Source: Bacteroidales bacterium
Lineage (GTDB): Bacteria > Bacteroidota > Bacteroidia > Bacteroidales > Bacteroidaceae
NCBI GenBank assembly: GCA_004555425.1
Contig: SFID01000058.1
Coordinates: 1-27,112, forward strand
Length of the DNA stretch: 27,112 nt
Reading direction: 5' to 3'
Positions 8,448 to 14,856 of this stretch are shown piece by piece; position 1 is the stretch's first letter, and each line of letters begins with the position of its first letter. The position numbers were made by a program, and so were the translations under genes. The notes beneath the pieces are model-generated. The model had not been told where the DNA came from. It ran no database searches and worked only from the letters and a program-made list of their open reading frames with translations.

Positions 8448-9458
8448 ATGAATATTGCCATCGTTGGCGCCAGTGGCGCTGTGGGCCAGGAGTTTCTCCG
8501 CGTATTGGCCGAACGTGAGTTTCCCATCGACAACCTCCTCCTCTTCGGTTCGAAGCGCAGCGCAGGAACCAAGTACACCTTCCGCGGCAAAGAGTACACC
8601 GTCCGCGAACTCCAGCACAACGACGACTTCAAGGGCGTGGACATCGCCTTTACCTCGGCTGGTGCTGGCACCTCCAAGGAATACGCCGAAACCATCACCA
8701 AATACGGAGCAGTGATGATTGACAACTCATCGGCCTTCCGCATGGACGAAGACGTGCCCCTCGTGGTGCCCGAATGCAATGCCGAAGACGCCCTCAACCG
8801 TCCGCGCGGCATCATCGCCAACCCCAACTGCACCACCATCATGATGGTCGTGGCCCTCAAGGCTTTCGAGGGGCTGAGCCACATCCGCCGCGTACACGTC
8901 AGCTCCTACCAGGCAGCCAGCGGCGCAGGCGCAGCAGCCATGGCCGAACTCTACGAGCAGTATCGCCAAGTGCTGGCCAACGAGCCCGTGACCGTAGAGA
9001 AGTTTGCCTATCAACTGGCCTTCAATGTCATCCCGCAAATTGACGTTTTCCAGGACAACGGCTACACCAAGGAGGAAATGAAGATGTACCACGAAACCAA
9101 GAAAATCATGCACTCCGACATCGAAACCTCTGCCATGTGTGTACGCGTGCCCTCCCTGCGCTCGCACTCCGAAAGCATCTGGATTGAAACCGAACGCCCC
9201 ATCTCCGTGGAAGAAGCGCGCCAGGCTGTCATCAATGGCGAAGGCCTCACCCTTATGGACAACCCCGCCGAGAAGGAATACCCCATGCCGCTCTTCCTCG
9301 CCGGCAAGGACGATGTCTACGTAGGCCGCATCCGCAAGGACTTGGCCAATCCCAACGGCCTCACCTTCTGGATTGTCAGCGACCAGATACGCAAGGGTGC
9401 CGCCCTCAACGCCGTGCAGATTGCAGAATACTTGGTCAAGGTAGGAAACGTAGGATGA
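8448..9458 (+). CDS. asd: Aspartate-semialdehyde dehydrogenase
   Basis: A 336-residue enzyme that reduces aspartyl phosphate to aspartate semialdehyde with NADPH, the branch point to lysine/diaminopimelate, threonine and methionine. The Rossmann motif GASGAVGQ is at residues 7-14. The catalytic cysteine is C128 in ANPNCTT, and the RVPSLRSHSESIWIE segment carries the substrate-binding arginine and the active-site histidine. The length is normal for the family. The start at 8448 gives the expected N-terminus (MNIAIVGASG). Its stop overlaps the tsaE start (ATGA at 9455-9458), so the two are translated together. A TAATTTTG box and a palindromic leader precede it. The gene is very GC-rich (one row counted at 70%), unlike the primase operon to the left. 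Confidence 0.98.
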   Translation: MNIAIVGASGAVGQEFLRVLAEREFPIDNLLLFGSKRSAGTKYTFRGKEYTVRELQHNDDFKGVDIAFTSAGAGTSKEYAETITKYGAVMIDNSSAFRMDEDVPLVVPECNAEDALNRPRGIIANPNCTTIMMVVALKAFEGLSHIRRVHVSSYQAASGAGAAAMAELYEQYRQVLANEPVTVEKFAYQLAFNVIPQIDVFQDNGYTKEEMKMYHETKKIMHSDIETSAMCVRVPSLRSHSESIWIETERPISVEEARQAVINGEGLTLMDNPAEKEYPMPLFLAGKDDVYVGRIRKDLANPNGLTFWIVSDQIRKGAALNAVQIAEYLVKVGNVG

Positions 9459-9871
9459 ACTGGACCCTCCCTTCCCTAGCAGAACTCCCGCAGGTGGCTG
9501 GCGAATTTCTTCAGGCACTGGGCAATCGCCGCGTCGTGGCCTTTCAGGGCAAGATGGGAGCGGGCAAAACCACCTTTATCAAGGCGCTGTGCGAACAGCT
9601 CGGCGTCTGCGATATGGTCAACTCGCCCACCTTCTCCATTGTCAATGAATACACCGATGCGGAGGGACAGACCCTTGCCTACCACTTCGACCTCTATCGC
9701 CTCAAGTCCGTGACCGAAGCCCTCGATATGGGAGCCGAGGACTATTTCTACAGCGGCCACTACTGTTTCATCGAATGGCCCGACGTGGCCGACGCACTCC
9801 TGCCCGACAACTGCGCCGAAGCCTCCATCGAAGAGGCCGACAACGGCACGCGCATCCTCACCCTGCGCTGA
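9455..9871 (+). CDS. tsaE: tRNA t6A biosynthesis ATPase TsaE
   Basis: A 138-residue P-loop protein with Walker A GKMGAGKTT at residues 32-40, followed by the family's NSPTFSIVNEY and HFDLYRLKS stretches and FIEWPD near the end. TsaE binds ATP and, with TsaB and TsaD, drives synthesis of threonylcarbamoyladenosine at tRNA position 37. It overlaps the asd stop by four bases. Bacteroidales tsaE genes are often found near unrelated housekeeping genes, so the pairing with asd need not mean a shared pathway. Confidence 0.94.
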   Translation: MNWTLPSLAELPQVAGEFLQALGNRRVVAFQGKMGAGKTTFIKALCEQLGVCDMVNSPTFSIVNEYTDAEGQTLAYHFDLYRLKSVTEALDMGAEDYFYSGHYCFIEWPDVADALLPDNCAEASIEEADNGTRILTLR

Positions 9872-9915
9872 GCGCTCCCACTATTCACAAACCAAAAACA
9901 CATTGCAAATATCAA

Positions 9916-11025
9916 ATGGGACTCATTGAATTTAACAAACTCCCCATCAATACGCTCGTAGGCGCTGACTGGCGCACCTTCAAGTCAATCACCGCTGGAC
10001 GCGACGTTGACAGCAAATGGCGCGGCAAGTACCTGCTGACCAAAGCCGTCTGCCGCCTGCTCTCCGTCCTCGAACCCCTTCAGAACAAACGCTACAAGAA
10101 ACGCCTGGCCAACAAACCCATGGAGCAAGACCCCGTATTCATCCTCGGCCATTGGCGCTCGGGCACCACGTTTGTACACAACGTGCTCTCCTGCGACAAA
10201 CATTTCGGCTACTGCACCACCTACCAGACCGTCTTCCCCCACCTCATGATGTTCGGACAACCTTTCTTCAAGAAAACCATGTCGTGGCTCATGCCCGACA
10301 AGCGCCCCACGGACAACATGGAGTTGGCCGTTGACCTGCCGCAAGAGGAAGAGTTTGCCCTCTCCAATATGATGCCATACACCTACTACAACTTCTGGTT
10401 CTTCCCCAAATATATGCAAGAGTATTGCGACAAGTACATGCTCTTCAAAGACATCCCCGCCGAAGAACTCAAGAGTTGGGAGGAAACATTCAAGAAGATG
10501 ATTAAGATTTCGCTCTGGAATACCGGTGGTTCTCAGTTCCTTTCCAAAAACCCGCCCCACACGGGCCGCGTCAAGGAACTCGTGCGCATGTTCCCCAACG
10601 CCAAGTTCATCTACCTCGTGCGCAATCCCTACACCGTATTCGAGAGCACCCGCTCCTTCTTCACCAACACTATCCAGCCCCTCAAACTCGAGGAGTTCAG
10701 CAACGAAGACATTGAAAAGAATATCCTTGAGGTCTATTCCAAGCTCTATCACCAGTACGAGGAAGACAAGAAGTACATCCCCGAGGGCAATCTTATCGAA
10801 GTGAAATTTGAGGACTTCGAAGCCGATGCCTTGGGTATGACCGAAAAGATTTACAAGACGCTCAATATTCCCGGCTGGAACGAAGCACGCACGGCCATTG
10901 AGCAATACGTAGGTTCGAAGAAGGGCTACAAGAAGAACAAGTACAACTACGAAGCCCGCACCCGCGAACTCGTAGAAAAGCATTGGAAGTTCGCCATCGA
11001 CCAATGGGGCTACCATCTTGACTAA
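9916..11025 (+). CDS. PAPS-dependent sulfotransferase family protein
   Basis: A 369-residue protein of the Sulfotransfer_3 type. The 5'-phosphosulfate loop is FILGHWRSGTTFVHNVL (RSGTT at 81-85). The 3'-phosphate site is LVRNPYTVFEST with R236 and S244, and LSKNPPH lies at about 209-215. Such enzymes move sulfate from PAPS to an alcohol or amine acceptor. The acceptor cannot be read from the sequence; a lipid or glycan is possible. The frame stays open upstream, but ATG at 9916 follows tsaE by 44 bases and gives a natural N-terminus, so the longer overlapping version is rejected. The C-terminus is rich in lysine and tyrosine (YVGSKKGYKKNKYNYEAR). No sulfate-activation genes are visible nearby. 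Confidence 0.9.
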   Translation: MGLIEFNKLPINTLVGADWRTFKSITAGRDVDSKWRGKYLLTKAVCRLLSVLEPLQNKRYKKRLANKPMEQDPVFILGHWRSGTTFVHNVLSCDKHFGYCTTYQTVFPHLMMFGQPFFKKTMSWLMPDKRPTDNMELAVDLPQEEEFALSNMMPYTYYNFWFFPKYMQEYCDKYMLFKDIPAEELKSWEETFKKMIKISLWNTGGSQFLSKNPPHTGRVKELVRMFPNAKFIYLVRNPYTVFESTRSFFTNTIQPLKLEEFSNEDIEKNILEVYSKLYHQYEEDKKYIPEGNLIEVKFEDFEADALGMTEKIYKTLNIPGWNEARTAIEQYVGSKKGYKKNKYNYEARTRELVEKHWKFAIDQWGYHLD

Positions 11026-11030
11026 AAACC

Positions 11031-11150
11031 AAGGAGTCAACCAACAAATACATCCGTTTTGACTGGGCCGTGAAGCATATGCTGCGCGACAAGGCCGAGA
11101 TGACGGGGCTTTCCGTTGAAGAGGTTGAGCAGGCAGAGCTATACCTGTAA
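11031..11150 (+). pseudogene. Remnant of an Rpn-family (PD-(D/E)XK) transposase, internally deleted
   Basis: The frame reads KYIRFDWAVKHMLRDKAE, which resembles the N-terminus of Rpn/PD-(D/E)XK 'putative transposase' proteins of Bacteroidales, and passes without a frameshift into MTGLSVEEVEQAELYL and a stop, which resembles their C-terminal tail. The whole nuclease core of about 250 residues is missing. An AAGGAG ribosome-site-like sequence survives at 11031-11036, but no start codon is left, so this is a dead gene. It begins just after the sulfotransferase stop, and a 9-base tandem repeat follows its stop at once. The assignment rests on family memory of both ends and was not searched. Confidence 0.65.
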
Positions 11151-11151
11151 T

Positions 11152-11212
11152 CCTAGAAATCCTAGAAAATCTAGATAATCTAGAAAATCTAGAAAATCTA
11201 GAAAATCCAGAA
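11152..11212. repeat. 9-base tandem repeat tract (CTAGAAAAT type)
   Basis: About seven units of a 9-base word, mostly CTAGAAAAT, start directly after the Rpn remnant's stop codon. A related tract (CTAGAGATT type when read along the gene) lies just after the stop of the four-helix-bundle gene near 24344-24412. Units are too short and unspaced for CRISPR. Confidence 0.85.
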
Positions 11213-11252
11213 ATCCACCAACCCCCAAACAAGCATCATACAACAAACACCT

Positions 11253-12128
11253 ATGTATATTACCATCTCAAACGCAAGCCTTGCGCTGACGATTGATATT
11301 CAAGGGGCCGAAACCCGCAGTCTGAAAGACGTGCACACAGGTACGGAATACTTTTGGCAGGGCGACCCAGAGTTTTGGACAGGTACGAATCCCATCCTCT
11401 TCCCGGCCTGCGGCGGTTGCTGGAACGGCACATACCGCCACGGCGGACGTGAATACACAATGCCGAAGCACGGATTCGTGCGCAAGCAGCCCTGGACCGT
11501 CACGCGCCAGACGGACGACAGCGTCACCCTCGCCTACTCTCCCACCGCCGAGGAGTTGGAGCAGTTCCCCTTTCCTTGTCGCATCAGCGTAACCTACCAG
11601 TTGGTGGGTCGCAAGATGCTTGTCCAGTTTGCTGTGGAGAATCTTGGTGAATCGACAATGTATTTCCAGATGGGTGGACATCCTGGCTTGAATCTCCCCG
11701 ACTACGACCCCAATCGTCCCATCAGCGGATATATCGCTCTGGAAGGTCAGCCCGATTCTGTTCTCCGCGCCACCACGCAGGGATGTACCGAGCCCGAGCG
11801 TTTCCCCTTCCCGCAGGAGCGCCCAGGCTACGTGCCCATCTGCGTAGATACCTTTGCCAACGAAGCACTTATCTTCGACAACCACCAAATCACGGCTGCC
11901 ACCATCCATCGTACGGACGGCACGCCCCTAGCCCGCGTGGAGAGCAGCGCACCTGCCTGGCTCTTCTGGGCGCCACAAGGACAGCACGCCCCCTTCGTCT
12001 GTGCCGAACCTTGGTATGGCCTTTGCGACCGCATAGGTTTCGAAGGGCCTGTTGAGGAGCGCCCCTACATCAACGCCCTTGCCGCTCGCGAAACTTGGAA
12101 CGGCGGATACAGCGTTGAGGTGTTCTGA
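11253..12128 (+). CDS. Aldose 1-epimerase (galactose mutarotase-like) family protein
   Basis: A 291-residue beta-sandwich protein of the LacX-like branch of the aldose 1-epimerase superfamily. Markers are the N-terminal LTIDIQGAETRSLKD, NPILFPACGGCWNG at about 46-59, MPKHGFVRKQPW (conserved His), the later GGHPGLNLP (second His) and AEPWYGLCDR with the acidic residue near the end. These enzymes interconvert sugar anomers; the exact sugar is not predictable. It stands alone between the repeat tract and cysS, with no recognised -7 box just upstream. Confidence 0.9.
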   Translation: MYITISNASLALTIDIQGAETRSLKDVHTGTEYFWQGDPEFWTGTNPILFPACGGCWNGTYRHGGREYTMPKHGFVRKQPWTVTRQTDDSVTLAYSPTAEELEQFPFPCRISVTYQLVGRKMLVQFAVENLGESTMYFQMGGHPGLNLPDYDPNRPISGYIALEGQPDSVLRATTQGCTEPERFPFPQERPGYVPICVDTFANEALIFDNHQITAATIHRTDGTPLARVESSAPAWLFWAPQGQHAPFVCAEPWYGLCDRIGFEGPVEERPYINALAARETWNGGYSVEVF

Positions 12129-12212
12129 CGCGCATAGTTTTTTAGCCGAATAAATCATTCTTTTTTTTCGACTTTATTTTTTTCTACGCTTTCTAATTTT
12201 CCATCAACGTTT

Positions 12213-13700
12213 ATGGATCACTCCCTTTTTATTTACAATACCCTTTCCCGCAGCAAGGAACTCTTCCGTCCCCTCAACGAGGGCCATGTCGGTATGTACG
12301 TCTGCGGCCCTACGGTCTATGGCGATGCGCATTTGGGCCACGCCCGTCCTGCCATCACGTTCGACCTCGTCTTTCGCTACCTCAAGCACCTAGGCTATAA
12401 GGTGCGCTACGTCCGCAATATCACTGATGTGGGCCACCTCGAGCACGACGCCGACGAGGGCGAGGACAAGATTGCCAAGAAGGCGAAACTCGAACAGTTG
12501 GAGCCCATGGAGGTTGCCCAGCACTACACCAACCGTTTCCACGAAGCCATGGCGGCCCTCGGCTGTCTGCCGCCCAGCATTGAGCCTCATGCCACGGGCC
12601 ACATCATCGAGCAGGAGGCCCTCGTGCGTCAGATTCTTGATGCTGGCTATGCCTATGAGTCCAACGGCTCCGTCTATTTCGATGTGGAGAAATACAACAA
12701 GGACCACAAGTACGGCATCCTCTCGGGCCGCAACCTCGAGGACGTCATCAATGCCAGCCGCCAACTGGACGGCGTAGGCGAGAAGCGCAACCAGGTGGAC
12801 TTTGCCCTGTGGAAGAAGGCCCAGCCCGAGCACATCATGCGCTGGCCCAGCCCCTGGGGTGACGGTTTCCCCGGCTGGCATTGCGAATGTACGGCCATGG
12901 GTCGCAAGTACCTCGGCCAGCAGTTCGACATCCACGGCGGCGGAATGGACCTCGTCTTCCCCCACCACGAATGCGAAATCGCGCAGGCCGTTGCCTCGCA
13001 GGGCAAACCGATGGTGAAATACTGGATGCACAACAACATGATTACTATCAACGGACAGAAGATGGGCAAGAGCCTGGGCAATTTCATCACCCTCTCGCAA
13101 TTCTTCACGGGCGACCACGAGAAACTCGACCAGGCCTACTCGCCGATGACCATCCGCTTCTTCATCCTGCAGGCTCACTATCGCTCGACCGTCGATTTCT
13201 CCAACGAGGCGCTGCAGGCTTCGCAGAAGGGACTGGAACGCCTCATGGAGGCCTTCGCGCAAATCGAGCGCGTGGAGCCCACCGAGGGCGGCGCACTCAC
13301 GGATGCATACGCCGAAGAACTCACCCAGAAGTGCTACGAAGCCCTCGACGATGACTTCAATTCGCCCATCGTCATCAGCCACCTCTTCGATGCCTGCCGC
13401 ACCATCAACCAACTCGTTGACCGCAAGCAAACCATCACGCCTTCTGGCCTCGAAGCCCTCCGCCAGACGCTCAACGTCTTCGTCCACGACATCCTCGGTC
13501 TCCGCACCGAGGCCCAAGGCGGTTCGCAGCGCGAAGAGGCTTTCAGCGCAGCCGTTGACATGCTCCTTGAACTCCGTGCCAAGGCCAAAGCGGCCAAGGA
13601 CTGGGCCACGAGCGATGCCATCCGCGACCGCCTGGCCGAACTCGGCTTTGAGGTGAAGGACACCAAGGAAGGGGCCACCTGGCGACTGGCGAAGAATTAG
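12213..13700 (+). CDS. cysS: Cysteinyl-tRNA synthetase
   Basis: A 495-residue class I synthetase that charges tRNA-Cys. The HIGH motif is HLGH at residues 40-43 and the KMSKS loop is KMGKS at 283-287. Zinc ligands are expected at C31, C224 (GWHCECTAMG) and in HHECE at 251-255. The C-terminal DALR-like helical part is present and the length is normal. It is preceded by a T-rich, promoter-like stretch (about 12140-12200) without a clear TAnnTTTG box. No terminator hairpin with a T-run is seen right after the stop; a repeat-rich region of over 1 kb follows. Confidence 0.98.
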   Translation: MDHSLFIYNTLSRSKELFRPLNEGHVGMYVCGPTVYGDAHLGHARPAITFDLVFRYLKHLGYKVRYVRNITDVGHLEHDADEGEDKIAKKAKLEQLEPMEVAQHYTNRFHEAMAALGCLPPSIEPHATGHIIEQEALVRQILDAGYAYESNGSVYFDVEKYNKDHKYGILSGRNLEDVINASRQLDGVGEKRNQVDFALWKKAQPEHIMRWPSPWGDGFPGWHCECTAMGRKYLGQQFDIHGGGMDLVFPHHECEIAQAVASQGKPMVKYWMHNNMITINGQKMGKSLGNFITLSQFFTGDHEKLDQAYSPMTIRFFILQAHYRSTVDFSNEALQASQKGLERLMEAFAQIERVEPTEGGALTDAYAEELTQKCYEALDDDFNSPIVISHLFDACRTINQLVDRKQTITPSGLEALRQTLNVFVHDILGLRTEAQGGSQREEAFSAAVDMLLELRAKAKAAKDWATSDAIRDRLAELGFEVKDTKEGATWRLAKN

Positions 13701-13767
13701 GAGAAAACGGCAGGCAAGACTGCTTGAAGCCCTGAAACCAAGGAGCCCAAGGTTTCCGGTGAAACCA

Positions 13768-13811
13768 GGCAGCCGCGCAGCCGAAACAAGGGGCAGCCGC
13801 GCAGCCGAAAC
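13768..13811. repeat. Direct repeat, two 20-base units
   Basis: GGCAGCCGCGCAGCCGAAAC occurs at 13768-13787 and again at 13792-13811, four bases apart. It lies just after cysS. Nothing more can be said of its role. Confidence 0.85.
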
Positions 13812-13913
13812 GAGGCCAAACTCGGCCCCTCGTAATATAACACATCGCCAACCCTCAGGTGTGCAAAACTCGTCTTTAAGTATTTCGCAAAGTGTTGCGA
13901 AATGTTAACGCGA

Positions 13914-13945
13914 TTTGCTTTTCGCGCGAAAATATATTATCTTTG
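13914..13945 (+). promoter_or_regulatory. Promoter inside the 300-base element, copy 1
   Basis: TTTG at 13914-13917 and TATCTTTG at 13938-13945 are 20 bases apart, a full Bacteroidetes promoter. The predicted RNA start near 13951 lies at the foot of the hairpin that follows. Confidence 0.75.
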
Positions 13946-13950
13946 TACTA

Positions 13951-13997
13951 GCGAAGAGGAGAAAGCCCTAAACACGGGGTTTTCTCCTCTTTTTTTG
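13951..13997 (+). ncRNA. Predicted ~45-nt RNA made of one terminator-like hairpin, copy 1
   Basis: Right after the promoter, GAGGAGAAAGCCCT (13956-13969) pairs with GGGGTTTTCTCCTC (13976-13989) around an AAACAC-like loop, followed by a T-run to 13996. Compared with copy 2 near 26561-26608, pair ten changes from G-U to G-C and pair fourteen from U-G to C-G, keeping the helix, while one other pair is lost. The transcript would be little more than a terminator, so it may be a short RNA, a decoy or a block on readthrough. Confidence 0.55.
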
Positions 13998-14475
13998 CCC
14001 CATTATAAAGGGAGAAATACCTCGGATGTAGAAAAATTTATAAGGCAAATAGGATTTTTTTTCTCAGAGAGCGGATTTTCTATTGGCGAAGTTGGTGCGC
14101 GGATTGACGATGTAGATATGCGATAATATAAAATAACTTAAAAAAAATCTTGAAAAAAACTGACTTTGGGATAGGTTCTACAACTTAGCCTGCGGTGTTT
14201 TCGCGGTATTAGCACCGTAGGTTTTCCTGGGATCTGCATAGCGGGCTGCGCAACTGAACGAAAAACTACAAAATGCGTTGGTAACTACTCAGGTCGTTTT
14301 TTGCCCGAAAAAACCAGTTTGGCTGGGTGCTAATTATGGGTGGAATGATACCGTCGGTGCCCTGCTGGGTGGTAATCATGGGTGGAATGATGCCGTCTGT
14401 GCGCCCCGGAGGGGCAACCTGCTCATAGCCCAGGGCAGAGCGAAGCGGCGCCCTGGGTAATGAATACACAACAGC

Positions 14476-14574
14476 ATTTTCGCCCTGCAAGGGCAAAAGC
14501 ATATATAATAGGTGCAATGTATGGACGAATAGTAAACGCTGGTTCTTACGCTTTTGCCCTTGCAGGGCGAAAGC
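14476..14574. repeat. Large inverted repeat, 25-base arms
   Basis: The arm at 14476-14500 (core CGCCCTGCAAGGGCAAAAGC) matches the reverse complement of 14550-14574 with about one mismatch, and 49 bases lie between. Each arm holds a smaller palindrome (GCCCTGCAAGGGC type). Nearby GCCCCGGAGGGGC (about 14402-14414) and CCCAGGGC...GCCCTGGG (about 14429-14458) add to a dense palindromic block. Confidence 0.8.
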
Positions 14575-14579
14575 TGGTT

Positions 14580-14660
14580 GCGAGAGGCGTGAAGACATCC
14601 AAGCAGAATAGAAACCCTACCTTCCATTGAAACTAATTTATAGAACCTACCTTCAATGAG
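14580..14660 (-). repeat. 80-base dispersed repeat, copy 1 (inverted relative to copy 2)
   Basis: The reverse complement of this stretch matches 21800-21877: AAGGTAGGTTCTATAAATTAG, a variable middle, then CTTGGATGTCTT-CCGCCTCTCGC. A 22-base run around the first part is identical. It carries no gene. Confidence 0.8.
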
Positions 14661-14704
14661 AACTTCCAAAGAACTTCCAAAGAACTTCCAAAGAACTTCC
14701 AAAA
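14659..14704. repeat. Short tandem repeat, 11-base unit
   Basis: Four units of GAACTTCCAAA stand in a row just before the promoter of the glycosyltransferase gene. Confidence 0.85.
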
Positions 14705-14737
14705 AAACACTTTCTCTACCTGAAATTCACGGGAAAT

Positions 14738-14768
14738 TTTGTCCATCCTCCTGATATTTGTAATTTTG
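14738..14768 (+). promoter_or_regulatory. Promoter of the GT39 gene
   Basis: TTTG at 14738-14741, 19 bases, then TAATTTTG at 14761-14768: a textbook Bacteroidetes promoter. RNA would start near 14773, giving a leader of about 85 bases to the ATG at 14857. Confidence 0.8.
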
Positions 14769-14856
14769 CAAAAAACATGGCCTTGAAACAATGGTTTCCC
14801 GTTGGGGTTGCCCTTCCATTTCAGGCTCCACTGAAAAACGAATTTATAGAATATAT

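Larger units (their letters stand above)
13828..14129 (+). repeat. Dispersed ~300-base element, copy 1
   Basis: This stretch is repeated at 26438-26757 with the same order of parts: CCTCGTAATATAACACATCGC at the left end, a stem-loop around ATTTCGCAA/TTGCGAAAT (13882-13903), TTTG-20-TATCTTTG promoter, a terminator-like hairpin with a T-run, and the word GGTGCGCGGATTGACGATGT near the right end. No protein frame is shared between copies, so this is a non-coding element. It could be a MITE-like mobile element or a conserved RNA locus. Confidence 0.8.
13701..14737. other. Repeat-rich region without genes
   Basis: More than 1 kb with no credible gene. It holds, in order, a 20-base direct repeat (13768-13787 and 13792-13811), the roughly 300-base element with its own promoter and terminator (13828-14129), one GGTAACTACTCAGGTCGTT word (14280-14298), a pair of GGGTGGAATGATRCCGTC direct repeats (about 14339-14356 and 14380-14397), GC-rich palindromes and a large inverted repeat (14476-14574), an 80-base dispersed repeat (14580-14660) and an 11-base tandem repeat (14659-14704). 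The short open frames inside it are not believed. Confidence 0.8.

Noticed and set aside
9985..11232. A 415-codon minus-strand open frame
   Set aside because: Antisense of the sulfotransferase and the 9-base repeat; the repeat gives an artificial FSRFSRFSR start.
12390..13517. A 375-codon minus-strand open frame
   Set aside because: Antisense of cysS, without recognisable motifs.
13902..14126. A 74-codon frame in the 300-base element
   Set aside because: The second copy of the element does not keep the frame, and the frame runs through the hairpin and T-run.
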